A stretch of 54,058 nt of DNA from Acidovorax sp. A1169 (GTDB taxonomy: Bacteria > Pseudomonadota > Gammaproteobacteria > Burkholderiales > Burkholderiaceae_C): positions 1 to 54,058 of the forward strand of contig NZ_JAUZDX010000031.1 in NCBI RefSeq assembly GCF_030704685.1. Direction: 5' to 3'. The position numbers and the translations under genes are program-made. The notes under the pieces were generated by a model that searched no databases, was not told the DNA's origin, and saw nothing but the letters and a program-made list of their open reading frames with translations. Positions 33,651 to 42,508 of this stretch are shown here, in pieces (position 1 is the first letter of the stretch; every line of letters begins with the position of its first letter).

Positions 33651-35048
33651 ATGAATTTCATCCTGCACCTGGGCCTGGGCTCGTTCCACCGCGCCCACCA
33701 GGCCGTCTACGTTCACGAACTGCGCCAACAGGGCGATACGAGTTGGGCCATCGTCGGGGGCAACCTGCGCCCCGACATGGCCGAGACCATCGCGGCGCTG
33801 CAGGCCCAGGGCGGGCGCTACACGCTCGAAACCGTCACACCCCAGGGTGAGCGCAGCTACACCCGCATCGAATCGATCGAGCGCGTGATTCCCTACCAGG
33901 ACGACCTGGCACCCCTGATCGCGGCCGGTGCCGATGCCGCCACGCGCATCATCTCGTTCACCGTGACCGAAGCCGGCTACTACCTGGATGCCGACAACCA
34001 GCTCGACTGGGCCACGTTCGCGGACCTGCGCGCCGACCTCGCGGCCGTCCAGACCGGCCAGGCGGGCCACAGCATCTACGGCGCCCTGGTGAGCATCCTG
34101 CGCGCGCGCATGCGCGCCGGTGCCGGCCCCGTGACGCTGATGAACTGCGACAACCTGCGCCACAACGGCGAGCGCTCGCGCGGCGGCCTGCTGCAGTTCA
34201 TCGACGCGCTGGGCGATACCGCGCTCAAGGCCTGGGTGCTTGCGAACACCCGCAGCCCCAACGCCATGGTCGACCGCATCACGCCGCGCCCCACACCCGA
34301 GGTGGCCGAGCGCGTGAAGGCCGCCACCGGCTGGGAAGACAAGGCGGCGCTCATGGGCGAGAGCTTCATCCAGTGGGTGATCGAGGACCAGTTCATTGCC
34401 GGGCGCCCCGCATGGGAAAAGGTGGGCGTCGAGATGGTGGACTCGGTGCAGGCCTACGAGGAGGCCAAGATCCGCCTGCTCAACGCCACCCACAGCTGCA
34501 TCGCCTGGGCGGGCACGCTGGCGGGCTACCGGTACATCCACGAAGGCACGAACGATGCCGCCATCCGCCAGATGGCCTACGACTACGTGACCGATGATGC
34601 GATCCCCGTATTGCTTCCGTGCCCCATCAACCTGGCGCAGTACCGCGACGTGGTGCTGGACCGCTTTGGCAACCCCGCCATCGCCGACACCAACCAGCGC
34701 GTGGCCATGGATGCGTTCTCCAAGATCCCCGGCATGATCGCTCCCACCATCCGCGACCAGTTGGCGCGCAATGCTTCGTTCGACAGCGTCGCCATGCTGC
34801 CTGCGCTGTTCCTGGCCTACCTGCAGCGCTGGCATGCCGGACAGATCCCCTACGACTACCAGGACCAGGCCATGGACCCGGCCGTGGCGCATGCGATCTG
34901 CGATGCAGCCGACCCGGTGGCGGCCTACGCCGCGGATACGACGCTGTGGGGCGAGATGGCCTCGGAGCCGCGTCTGGTCGCCACGTTGCGCCAGGCCTTC
35001 GCCCGCGTGCAGGCGTTCGTGGCGGGACGTGCAAAATCGCAGGGGTAA
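33651..35048 (+). CDS. dalD: D-arabinitol 4-dehydrogenase / mannitol dehydrogenase family protein
   Basis: A 465-aa long-chain polyol dehydrogenase. The N-terminal Rossmann motif is LHLGLGSFHRAHQA. The catalytic Lys-x4-Asn-x2-His motif of the mannitol dehydrogenase family is at Lys273, Asn278 and His281 (EAKIRLLNATHSCIAWAG). Sequence blocks such as LETVTPQGERSYTRIESIERVIP, TVTEAGYYL and DTNQRVAMDAFSKIP strongly recall Klebsiella DalD, which oxidises D-arabinitol to D-xylulose. The xylulokinase at 36050 supports this. Mannitol-to-fructose oxidation (fitting the fructokinase at 37559) cannot be excluded. Confidence 0.85.
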   Translation: MNFILHLGLGSFHRAHQAVYVHELRQQGDTSWAIVGGNLRPDMAETIAALQAQGGRYTLETVTPQGERSYTRIESIERVIPYQDDLAPLIAAGADAATRIISFTVTEAGYYLDADNQLDWATFADLRADLAAVQTGQAGHSIYGALVSILRARMRAGAGPVTLMNCDNLRHNGERSRGGLLQFIDALGDTALKAWVLANTRSPNAMVDRITPRPTPEVAERVKAATGWEDKAALMGESFIQWVIEDQFIAGRPAWEKVGVEMVDSVQAYEEAKIRLLNATHSCIAWAGTLAGYRYIHEGTNDAAIRQMAYDYVTDDAIPVLLPCPINLAQYRDVVLDRFGNPAIADTNQRVAMDAFSKIPGMIAPTIRDQLARNASFDSVAMLPALFLAYLQRWHAGQIPYDYQDQAMDPAVAHAICDAADPVAAYAADTTLWGEMASEPRLVATLRQAFARVQAFVAGRAKSQG

Positions 35049-35078
35049 ATTGAGCGGCTTGCCCACAGGAATGACGCC

Positions 35079-36017
35079 ATGACCGTGAAGACGACCCCTG
35101 TCTCCCCACGCCAGACCAAGCCCGAGCTGGAGCACGACTATGTGCGCTCGCCCGAGCTGGGCTATGAACCGCCGGAAACCGTGGGGTTCATCCGCTGCCT
35201 GTCGCACGGGTTCCCCACGCCGCTGGCGCGCTGGCACTACCACGACGAGTACGAGCTGCACCTGATCACCGCCACCTCGGGCAAGGTGTTCGTGGGCGAC
35301 TGGATCGGCCAGTTCCAGCCAGGCCACCTGGTGCTGACCGGGCCGCGCCTGCCGCACAACTGGATCAGCATGGACCTGCCCGAGGGCGGTGTGCCGCTGC
35401 GCGACCTGGTGATCCAGTTCTCGCATGCGCCGCTCATGGCCAGCAGCGAGAGCATCCCTGAGCTGCGCGAGGTGCTGCCCTTGCTGGAGCGGGCCCGCCA
35501 CGGCATCGAATTCTTTGGCATGGAGGCACAGGCGCAGGAGCATTGGCAGCGCATCAAGGCCCGCCAGGGGCTGGCCCGATTCGGCGCGTTCTGCGAATTT
35601 TTGAGCGACCTGGCCCGCTGTACCGATTTTCGGCTGCTGTCGAGCACGCAGCTGCAAAGCGAGGACAACGACACCCAGCTCGACCAGATCAATGCGGTGG
35701 TGAGCCGCATCACCGACCACCTGGCCGAGCCCCTGTCAGCCGCCGACCTGGCGCAGGAGCTGGGCATGACCGAGAGCCGCTTCTCGCGCTTCTTTCGCCG
35801 GGCCACGGGCAACACCTTCACCGATTTCGTGAACCTGGTGCGCGTGAACCGCGCCTGCCAGCTGCTCATGGAGTCCGAGCGCTACATCACCCACATCGCC
35901 TACGACGTGGGCTTCAACAACATGGCCAACTTCAACCGCCGCTTCCTGGACATCAAGGGCATGACGCCCAGCGAATACCGCAAGCAGGGTGCGGGTCGTT
36001 TCGGGATCAAGGCATGA
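35079..36017 (+). CDS. AraC-family regulator of the polyol operon
   Basis: A 312-aa regulator with an N-terminal cupin (about 45-120; HYHDEYELHLITATSGKVFVGDW) and a C-terminal AraC double helix-turn-helix (about 205-305; LSAADLAQELGMTESRFSRFFRRATGNTFTDF ... IAYDVGFNNMANFNRRFLDIKGMTPSEYR). Its domain layout is that of MtlR, the activator of the Pseudomonas mannitol operon. It is unusual in lying in the middle of the operon it probably controls. The start at 35079 is an ATG; no clear separate promoter is seen, though a CAAAAT is at 35032. Confidence 0.9.
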   Translation: MTVKTTPVSPRQTKPELEHDYVRSPELGYEPPETVGFIRCLSHGFPTPLARWHYHDEYELHLITATSGKVFVGDWIGQFQPGHLVLTGPRLPHNWISMDLPEGGVPLRDLVIQFSHAPLMASSESIPELREVLPLLERARHGIEFFGMEAQAQEHWQRIKARQGLARFGAFCEFLSDLARCTDFRLLSSTQLQSEDNDTQLDQINAVVSRITDHLAEPLSAADLAQELGMTESRFSRFFRRATGNTFTDFVNLVRVNRACQLLMESERYITHIAYDVGFNNMANFNRRFLDIKGMTPSEYRKQGAGRFGIKA

Positions 36018-36049
36018 CAGTGTTTTTTCCCGTGTTTCAGGAATAGCGC

Positions 36050-37525
36050 ATGTACCTCGGCATTGATCTGGGCACCTCGGGTGTCAAATTGCTGCTGCTT
36101 GGCGAAGACCAGCAGGTGCACGCCGTGGCCGATGCGCCTGTGCCCCAGCACCGGCCCCAGCCGACCTGGAGCGAGCAGCACCCGGCCCACTGGCTGGCCG
36201 CCACCGAAACCGCCGTGGCCCAGCTGCGTGCGCAGGCGCCCGCCGCGTGGGCACAGGTGCGTGGCCTGGGGCTCTCGGGCCACATGCACGGCGCCGTGGT
36301 GCTGGGCGCGCAGGGCGAGGTGCTGCGCCCTGCCATCCTCTGGAATGACGGCCGCGCGGCGGCCGAATGCGCCGAGCTGGAGCAGGCCGTGCCCGCCTCG
36401 CGCCAGATCACCGGCAACCTGGCCATGCCCGGCTTTACCGCACCCAAGCTGCTGTGGCTGCGCAAGCACGAGCCTGAAGTGTTTGCGCGCATCCGCAGCG
36501 TGCTGCTGCCCAAGGACTGGCTGCGCCTGCAGCTCACGGGCGATGCGGTGAGCGACATGTCCGATGCATCCGGCACCCTGTGGCTGGACGTGGCGCGCCG
36601 TGACTGGAGCGACACCCTGCTCGCCGCCTGCGGCCTGACCCGCGCGCACATGCCGCGCCTGGCCGAGGGCAGCGATGCCACGGGCACCTTGCGCGCCGAC
36701 GTGGCCGCCCGCTGGGGCCTGCCCGCCGGAGTGGCCATGGCCGGCGGCGGCGGCGACAACGCCGCCAGTGCAGTGGGTGTGGGCGCACGGCAGGCAGGGC
36801 AGGGCTTCGTGTCCCTGGGCACGTCGGGCGTGGTGTTCCGGGTGTCCGACCGGTTCGCGCCTGCCACCGAGCGTGCCGTGCATGCCTTCGCCCACGCGCT
36901 GCCTGGCCGCTGGCACCAGATGTCCGTCATGCTCAGCGCGGCCAGCGCCTTTGGCTGGCTGGCACGCATCACCGGGCAGCCCGAGGCCCAGCTGTCCGCC
37001 GCTGTGCAGGGCATGGACCTTGCGCGCCATGCACAGGCTCCGCTCTTTCTGCCCTACCTGAGCGGCGAGCGCACGCCCCACAACAATGCCGCAGCCACCG
37101 GCGTCTTCATGGGCCTGCGCGCCGAGCACGATGCCGCCGACATGGCCTGCGCCGTGATGGAGGGCGTGGGCTTCGGGCTCATGGACGGGCTGCAGGCGAT
37201 GCAGGCAGCTGCGGGCGAGGTGGAGGGCGCGGCCTCGGCTGCGCCGCTGGCCCTGGTGGGCGGCGGTGCCCGCAGCGATGCCTGGGCCCAGTTGCTGGCC
37301 AGCGGCCTGGGCTGCACGCTGGAGCGGCCGCAAGGGGCCCATGCTGCTGCGGCCCTGGGCGCCGCGCGCCTGGCCGCCATGGCCTGCGGTGGTGACGAAG
37401 CTCTGTGGTGCCAGGGCCTGCCGGCCGAGGCCCGCTTTGCCCCCGAGCCCGCACAGCGGGCCCTGCTGCAGGAGCGCCATGCGCGCTTTCGGGCGCTGTA
37501 CCCTGTGCTGCTGCCCCATTTCTGA
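36050..37525 (+). CDS. xylB: Xylulokinase
   Basis: A 491-aa FGGY-family sugar kinase that phosphorylates D-xylulose to xylulose 5-phosphate for the pentose phosphate pathway. Visible: GIDLGTSGVKLLLL (1-15, phosphate loop), LSGHMHGAVVL, WNDGRAAAEC, LPKDWLRLQLTGDAVSDMSDASGT with the catalytic Asp region, and MAGGGGDNAASAVGVG. It corresponds to MtlY in Pseudomonas mannitol operons. It follows the AraC gene by 32 bases and precedes the fructokinase by 33. Confidence 0.95.
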   Translation: MYLGIDLGTSGVKLLLLGEDQQVHAVADAPVPQHRPQPTWSEQHPAHWLAATETAVAQLRAQAPAAWAQVRGLGLSGHMHGAVVLGAQGEVLRPAILWNDGRAAAECAELEQAVPASRQITGNLAMPGFTAPKLLWLRKHEPEVFARIRSVLLPKDWLRLQLTGDAVSDMSDASGTLWLDVARRDWSDTLLAACGLTRAHMPRLAEGSDATGTLRADVAARWGLPAGVAMAGGGGDNAASAVGVGARQAGQGFVSLGTSGVVFRVSDRFAPATERAVHAFAHALPGRWHQMSVMLSAASAFGWLARITGQPEAQLSAAVQGMDLARHAQAPLFLPYLSGERTPHNNAAATGVFMGLRAEHDAADMACAVMEGVGFGLMDGLQAMQAAAGEVEGAASAAPLALVGGGARSDAWAQLLASGLGCTLERPQGAHAAAALGAARLAAMACGGDEALWCQGLPAEARFAPEPAQRALLQERHARFRALYPVLLPHF

Positions 37526-37558
37526 CAGACCTTCGCCTTCTTGTTTCCTGACCACGCC

Positions 37559-38590
37559 ATGTCCACTTCTTCCCCCGTCCAGGTCGCCATTGCCGGCGAA
37601 GCGCTGATCGACCTCATCGGCCGTGCCGACGGCAACTACGAGCCCTGTCTGGGCGGTGCCTTGTACAACCTGAGCCGTGCACTCTCACGCCAGGGTGTGG
37701 GTACGCAGTACCTCAACCCCTTGTCACGCGACCGCTGGGGCCGTGAACTCGCGGCGCAGCTCGCGGCCGATGGCGTGCAACTTGCCCTGCCCGCCCCCGT
37801 GGGCGAGGTCACCTCGCTGGCCGTGGTCAACCTCACCGAGCACGGCCACCCCGACTACGCCTTCTACCGCGAAGGCGTGGCCGACCGTACCGTGAGCGCT
37901 GCGGGGCTCAACGTCGCCTGTGCTGCGCACGGCGGCGCACTGCAGGTGGTCTGCACCGGTGCCCTGGCCCTGGATGCGCGCGACGCAGCCATCTACCTGC
38001 CCTGGCTGCAGGCCCAGCGCGCCGCCGGCCGCTGCGTGGTGGTGGACGCCAACCTGCGCCCCTCCGTCATGCCCGACCTGCCCGCCTACCGCGCCCAGGT
38101 CCACGCGGCCCTGGCCGAGGCGCACATCATCAAGGCCAGCGACGAGGACCTGGACCACCTGCAGGTGCCCGGCACCGAACCCCTGGAGCGCGCCCGCCAT
38201 CTGCTCACGGCCAACCCGGGTGCCCGCCTGATGGCCCTGACCATGGGGGGCGAGGGAGCCTGGCTGCTGCTGCAGGGGGAGGGTGCAGCCCAGTGGTTTG
38301 CCAAGGAGGCCCAGCCCCTCGCGGTGGTCGATACCGTGGGCGCAGGCGACAGCTTTCTTGCGGGCCTGCTCGCTTACCTGCTGGGCGCCCATGCGCAACA
38401 GGACAGTTCGGCAGCTGCCGGCATGGCCGACTTCATTGCGGCCCTGCCGGCCGCCGTGTACCAGCAGGCCCTGCGCCACGCCCTGGCCAGCGCCAGCCTG
38501 TGCGTGCAGGAGCGTGGCTGTGTGCCGCCGGGCTGGCAGGCGGCGCAGGACTGGGCTGCGCAGCACCCTGCGCTGGGCCTGCGGCCCTGA
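37559..38590 (+). CDS. PfkB-family carbohydrate kinase, probable fructokinase
   Basis: A 343-aa ribokinase-fold kinase. The glycine-rich start VAIAGEALIDLIGRADGNYEPCLGGALYNLSRAL binds the sugar. The signature near the C-terminus, AVVDTVGAGDSFLAGLLAYL, contains the anion hole and catalytic Asp. In MtlZ/FrcK-type operons this enzyme phosphorylates fructose made from mannitol or sorbitol. The ATG at 37559 is chosen over a TTG at 37541. It is the last gene of the operon; a hairpin follows at 38592. Confidence 0.85.
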   Translation: MSTSSPVQVAIAGEALIDLIGRADGNYEPCLGGALYNLSRALSRQGVGTQYLNPLSRDRWGRELAAQLAADGVQLALPAPVGEVTSLAVVNLTEHGHPDYAFYREGVADRTVSAAGLNVACAAHGGALQVVCTGALALDARDAAIYLPWLQAQRAAGRCVVVDANLRPSVMPDLPAYRAQVHAALAEAHIIKASDEDLDHLQVPGTEPLERARHLLTANPGARLMALTMGGEGAWLLLQGEGAAQWFAKEAQPLAVVDTVGAGDSFLAGLLAYLLGAHAQQDSSAAAGMADFIAALPAAVYQQALRHALASASLCVQERGCVPPGWQAAQDWAAQHPALGLRP

Positions 38591-38591
38591 G

Positions 38592-38632
38592 GCGGGTGCG
38601 TGGCGCCGTCAGGCGTCCGTGCGCACCCGCTT
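38592..38632. terminator. Hairpin at the end of the polyol operon
   Basis: GCGGGTGCG (38592-38600) pairs with CGCACCCGC (38622-38630) across a loop that can itself fold (GGCGCC/GGCGTC). Only TT follows, so termination strength is doubtful. It overlaps the 3' end of the small minus-strand frame at 38609. Confidence 0.5.
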
Positions 38633-38752
38633 CCCCCGGTTGTCTGCCATCTCCAGAAGCTGCCCCTGCGCCTGCTCAGACTCGATGGAGCGCCTGAGCT
38701 CAGTGCCCATGTTGCTCACGACGAAGATGGCAGGGTCCTGCAACGGGTCCAT
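38609..38752 (-). CDS. Possible very small protein (47 aa)
   Basis: A 47-codon frame starting ATG at 38752 and ending TGA at 38609, preceded by an in-frame stop. The product is acidic-to-basic and probably helical in the middle (MDPLQDPAIFVVSN, then TELRRSIESEQAQGQLLEMADNR). The amino-acid balance is protein-like, but no family is recognised and there is no strong ribosome-binding site. It could be a gene remnant. No other gene is visible in 38591-38901. Confidence 0.3.
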   Translation of the reverse strand: MDPLQDPAIFVVSNMGTELRRSIESEQAQGQLLEMADNRGKRVRTDA

Positions 38753-38901
38753 AAGTCCGCGTCACTGGTCACATGGGCTTCATGTCGCCGTGTCCGCGCT
38801 TCGCGCAGGTCTTGGGGGGGCACCGTGTCGGTTCCTGCCCGACAAGAACCCGGGGTGGGTTCGCCACTGCCATGGAATTCATGAAGTGGGGGCTGCATGC
38901 T

Positions 38902-39705
38902 TCAATGCGGCGCCGCCAGGGCCGGCAGAAACTCCACCCCCGTTCGCTTCACCAGCTCCTGGTAGCTGATGGGCGGGCCTGCCCGCTCTCCCTCGCGGTT
39001 GGCCTGCCAGTGCGCCCAGGCGCGCTGCGTGCTCGCGTCGTACACCAGCTTGAACAGGTAGGCCGGGACGCGCACCTTGTTGGCCCCGATGGTGGGGCTG
39101 TCGGCCGTGAAGACCGGGCCGGTGATCACGTACACGTCGCCCCGGGCGCGCAGCACATAGCGCCGCGTGTCCTGCTCGATGCGGGCCCAGGGGCCACCGT
39201 TCTGCCTGGGGTCCTGCGGCACCATGTTGGCCAGCGAAAAGCTCTGCGCCATGGCCGTGGGGGTGGACATGTCCGCTGCCGGTGCCATGTGCCCGCGGCT
39301 GTAGCCCGAGCGTTTGTAGTCGTCGAGCTCGGCGCGCTCGCCCCGGGGCAGGCGGGCATCGGCAAAGAACTTGTTCGAGCGTTTTTCGTCGGCGCCTTCC
39401 AGCACCTGGCGGTTCAGGCGCTGGGCCACGTAGACGGGGGTGCGTGTTTCGCCACTGTGCAGCACGGCAAAGGCCTCGTAGCACAGCTCGCGCTGCTGGG
39501 CGCGGCGCGGCACCGGCGGCGGCTTGCCGCCCACGAAGAACTGCGGGCAATGCACGAAGCCGCTGGTCTGCGTGCTGCGCAGGCCGGGGATGCTGTCGAG
39601 AAAGGTGGAGGGAGTGCGGGCGAGGGAGGGAGCGGCGGCGCCAAGGACCAGCGCCAGGGCCGTGGCCCCACGCGCGGCGCGGGGCCAGGAGGAAAGCAGA
39701 TTCAA
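38902..39705 (-). CDS. Exported DNA/RNA non-specific endonuclease (NucA/Serratia nuclease family)
   Basis: A 267-aa secreted or periplasmic nuclease. A signal peptide (about 1-30, ALALVLGAAAPSLAR) precedes the His-Me-finger domain. The catalytic motif reads SRGHMAPAADM with His139 as general base (canonical DRGH, here SRGH), and the metal Asn lies in SLANMVPQ. Such enzymes cleave DNA and RNA with Mg. The start is a TTG at 39705, because an in-frame TGA lies four codons upstream and no earlier ATG or GTG keeps the signal peptide. It is downstream of the GNAT gene on the same strand. Confidence 0.88.
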   Translation of the reverse strand: MNLLSSWPRAARGATALALVLGAAAPSLARTPSTFLDSIPGLRSTQTSGFVHCPQFFVGGKPPPVPRRAQQRELCYEAFAVLHSGETRTPVYVAQRLNRQVLEGADEKRSNKFFADARLPRGERAELDDYKRSGYSRGHMAPAADMSTPTAMAQSFSLANMVPQDPRQNGGPWARIEQDTRRYVLRARGDVYVITGPVFTADSPTIGANKVRVPAYLFKLVYDASTQRAWAHWQANREGERAGPPISYQELVKRTGVEFLPALAAPH

Positions 39706-39841
39706 AACAGGGTGTCAAAGCAGCGAAAAGGGCGCTGATTGGACCACCGCTGCAGGCCTGTTTTGGCCTTACGGGCTGCAGTGCTGCAAGGTTTTTCTGC
39801 TGCTTGCAGTGCTTACGTTTGGAGGCAGGAAATGGAGCCCG

Positions 39842-40309
39842 TCAAAGCTCTTTCGCGTAGACGATGAACCCATGGTGCTTGGCCACCTTGTCGTACAGCA
39901 TGCGACCTGCCGCATTGGTCTCATGCGTCTGCCAGTACACGCGCGAAGAGCCCGCCGCACGGGCCTGTTTGTAGACGGCTTCGATCAGCAGGCGCCCGAC
40001 GCCACGCCCGCGCGCGGCCTCGCGGGTGAACAGGTCGCTCAGGTAGCACACGGGCTCGATGCGCGTCATGCTGCGGTGGTACAGGTAGTGGACCAGGCCC
40101 AGCAGCGCGCCGCTGCCTTCCTCTTGCGCCACCAGGCAATGCACCGGCTCGGTCGGGTCGAGAAAGCGCTGCCAGGTGCTGGCCGTGATGTGTTCGGGCA
40201 GGGCCGTGGCACCAAAGCGCCCATAGAAGGCGTTGTAGCCGTCCCAGAGCGGGCGCCATGCAGCGTAGTCACTCGCCGTGACGGGGCGGACGTTCACTGG
40301 GGTCGCCAT
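39842..40309 (-). CDS. GNAT-family N-acetyltransferase
   Basis: A 155-aa GNAT enzyme. The acetyl-CoA loop is REAARGRGVGRLLIEAVYKQAR (R-G-x-G-V/A), preceded by the strand YLSDLFT and followed by YWQTHETNAAGRMLYDKVAKHHGFIVYAKEL, a complete GNAT C-terminus. The substrate is unknown. It is 14 bases downstream of the FAD oxidoreductase gene and probably co-transcribed. Confidence 0.88.
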   Translation of the reverse strand: MATPVNVRPVTASDYAAWRPLWDGYNAFYGRFGATALPEHITASTWQRFLDPTEPVHCLVAQEEGSGALLGLVHYLYHRSMTRIEPVCYLSDLFTREAARGRGVGRLLIEAVYKQARAAGSSRVYWQTHETNAAGRMLYDKVAKHHGFIVYAKEL

Positions 40310-40323
40310 GCGAGGTACTCCAG

Positions 40324-41745
40324 TCAGCGGTTGAGCACGCGCCCGGGGTTCATGGTGCCCTGTGGGTCCAGCGCCTGCTTGACGGCACGCATCATCGACA
40401 GCGCCACGGGTGACTGGTACTTTTCGAGCTTGTCGGCCTTGAGCTCGCCAATGCCGTGCTCGGCCGAGAAGGAGCCGCTGAACTCGGCCACCGCGTCGTA
40501 CACCAACTGGTGCACATGCTCTTCGTGGTCGCGCAGGAAGGCCTTGGGGTCGCCCTCCACGGGTGCCTGCACGTTGTAGTGCAGGTTGCCGTCACCCAGG
40601 TGGCCGAAGTTGACCAGGCGCACGCCGGGGATCTCGCGGCGCAGCACGGCGTCGGTGTGGGCCACGAAGGCGGGGATGCGCGAGATCTGGATGGAGATGT
40701 CGTGCTTGATGTTCAGGCCCTCTTCGGCCTGCGCCAGGGGGATGTTCTCGCGGATGTGCCACAGCTGCTGGGCCTGGGTCAGGTTCTCGGCCACCACGGC
40801 GTCGGTCACGCAACTGGCCTCGAAGGCGGTCTCCAGCAGCGCCTCGAAGCGGCCGCGCGCATGCGCTTCGGATTCGCTATCGGAGTTTTCGAGCAACACG
40901 CACCAGGGCGCGTTCTCGTCGCCCAGGAAGGGCACGCGCAGCTGCGGCATGTGCTTGCCCACCAGGCTCAGCGCGAACTGGCCCATCACCTCGAAGCCCG
41001 TGAGGCCCGCGCCCAGGTGCTTGTGCGCCAGGCCGAGCAGGGCCACGGCATGCTCCATGGAGGGCACGGCCGCCCAGGCCGTCAGGCGCGCGGCAGGCTC
41101 GGGGTAGAGCTTGAGCGTGGCGGCGGTGATGATGCCCAGGGTGCCTTCGCTGCCGATGAACAGGTCGCGCAGGTCGTATCCGGTGTTGTCCTTGCGCAGG
41201 CCCTTGAGGCCATCCCACACCTCGCCCTGGGCGGTGACGACTTCCAGGCCCAGGCACAGGTCGCGCGCATTGCCATAGCGCACTACCTGCGTACCGCCAG
41301 CGTTGGTACCCAGGTTGCCGCCGATGGTGCAGCTGCCTTCGGCCGCCAGCGACAGGGGGAACAGCACGCCCGCGTTCTGCGCCACGTCCTGCAGGTTCTG
41401 CAGGATGCAGCCGGCCTCCACCGTCATGGTCAGGTTGTCGGTGTCGATGCTGCGCACTGCGTTCATGCGGGTGAGGCTCAGCACCACCTGCGTGCCGCTG
41501 TCGTCGGGGGTGGAGCCCACTGCCAGGCCGGTGTTGCCGCCCTGCGGCACGATGGCCGTTCCGGCGGCGGCGCAGGCCTTGACCACGGCGGCCACCTCCA
41601 GGGTGTTGGCCGGGCGCACCACGGCCAGGGCCTTGCCGCGCACGCGGCGGCGCCAGTCCTGCTCCCAGGCGGTCAGGTCGCCATCGGTCAGCACATGGGC
41701 CGAGCCGACCAGGGTGCGCAGGGTGTCGAGAAGGGGGGTGGTCAT
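40324..41745 (-). CDS. FAD-binding oxidoreductase, GlcD / D-2-hydroxyacid dehydrogenase type
   Basis: A 473-aa flavoprotein of the FAD_binding_4 plus FAD-oxidase C family. The FAD-binding part holds AIVPQGGNTGLAVGSTPD, and GSCTIGGNLGTNAGGTQVVRYGNARD. The C-terminal half contains the substrate motif VNFGHLGDGNLHYNV and SFSAEHGIGELKADKLEKY. The family oxidises D-lactate, D-2-hydroxyglutarate or glycolate, passing electrons to quinone or a flavoprotein; which one cannot be told. It heads a minus-strand unit with the GNAT gene. Confidence 0.9.
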   Translation of the reverse strand: MTTPLLDTLRTLVGSAHVLTDGDLTAWEQDWRRRVRGKALAVVRPANTLEVAAVVKACAAAGTAIVPQGGNTGLAVGSTPDDSGTQVVLSLTRMNAVRSIDTDNLTMTVEAGCILQNLQDVAQNAGVLFPLSLAAEGSCTIGGNLGTNAGGTQVVRYGNARDLCLGLEVVTAQGEVWDGLKGLRKDNTGYDLRDLFIGSEGTLGIITAATLKLYPEPAARLTAWAAVPSMEHAVALLGLAHKHLGAGLTGFEVMGQFALSLVGKHMPQLRVPFLGDENAPWCVLLENSDSESEAHARGRFEALLETAFEASCVTDAVVAENLTQAQQLWHIRENIPLAQAEEGLNIKHDISIQISRIPAFVAHTDAVLRREIPGVRLVNFGHLGDGNLHYNVQAPVEGDPKAFLRDHEEHVHQLVYDAVAEFSGSFSAEHGIGELKADKLEKYQSPVALSMMRAVKQALDPQGTMNPGRVLNR

Positions 41746-41844
41746 GTCTTGGGCCTTTCGTCTACAGCGGTCAGGGCTGCTGCCGGGGGCGGGCGCCGGG
41801 GCATTGCAGCGTGATGGTGGATTGTCGGGTGGGCTTGTATCGTC

Positions 41845-42273
41845 TCAGGCGGCGGGGGATGGCCCCGGCCCTTCCTGTGATTCTTTGGCGGCTGCCATGG
41901 CCTTGGCATTGCGCTGGCGCAGCCGCACGTGCAGCGTGCAGGCCGTGAAGAGCACCAGACACAGCAGCACCTCGGCCCAGGCCAGCCACTGCGACGGGGG
42001 CTTGTCGCCCCAGCCGCGCACCACGCCCTCGGTGAAGTACAGCCAGATCACCAGGCTCACCCAGCGGTAGGTGTACATGCGGTTCTTGAGGATGCCGGCC
42101 AGCGGGATGCACAGCGGCAGCGCCTTCAGGGCAATCCATGAGCCGCCGGGGCGCACGGGGGCCAGCACCAGCTCCCAGGCCAGGCACAGCACGATCAGCG
42201 CCATCACGCTGCCGGTGGCCACCCAGCGGGTGGCGGCGATGGCGTGGTCGGAGACGGGGAGGGGAGCAGTCAT
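41845..42273 (-). CDS. DUF2069 membrane protein
   Basis: A 142-aa protein of the DUF2069 family with four hydrophobic segments (about 18-36, 45-62, 68-85 and 92-112) and an Ala/Pro tail. The segment IPLAGILKNRMYTYRWVSLVIWLYFTEGVVR is the family signature. Function unknown. It lies upstream of the FAD oxidoreductase gene on the same strand. Confidence 0.88.
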   Translation of the reverse strand: MTAPLPVSDHAIAATRWVATGSVMALIVLCLAWELVLAPVRPGGSWIALKALPLCIPLAGILKNRMYTYRWVSLVIWLYFTEGVVRGWGDKPPSQWLAWAEVLLCLVLFTACTLHVRLRQRNAKAMAAAKESQEGPGPSPAA

Positions 42274-42377
42274 CGGTGGCGGTGCAGCAGTTGGAAGTTG
42301 GTCGGTGGATAGCGCAGAGGCGCAAAAATCGTTCGGTGGGTCCGGGTGCGATGGGGGGGCAGCGGGCAGTCCGTGGC

Positions 42378-42417
42378 CATTGTGCTTGCGGCCTGCGGCG
42401 CGCTTGGGCCCACAATG
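42378..42417. promoter_or_regulatory. Inverted CATTGTG/CACAATG pair in the DUF2069-YihY divergent spacer
   Basis: CATTGTG (42378-42384) and CACAATG (42411-42417) are inverted across 26 bases. Each contains CACAAT, which resembles the -10 element of this genome (also seen at 16009 and 21900), one facing each divergent gene. No convincing -35. Confidence 0.35.
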
Positions 42418-42508
42418 CGCGGTGTATGTCGCCTGCCCGCATATTCATTGCGATGCAGCGTTCTCACACCCCCTGGGGCCTCTTGCCGGGCCTAGGATCA
42501 TATCGGCC

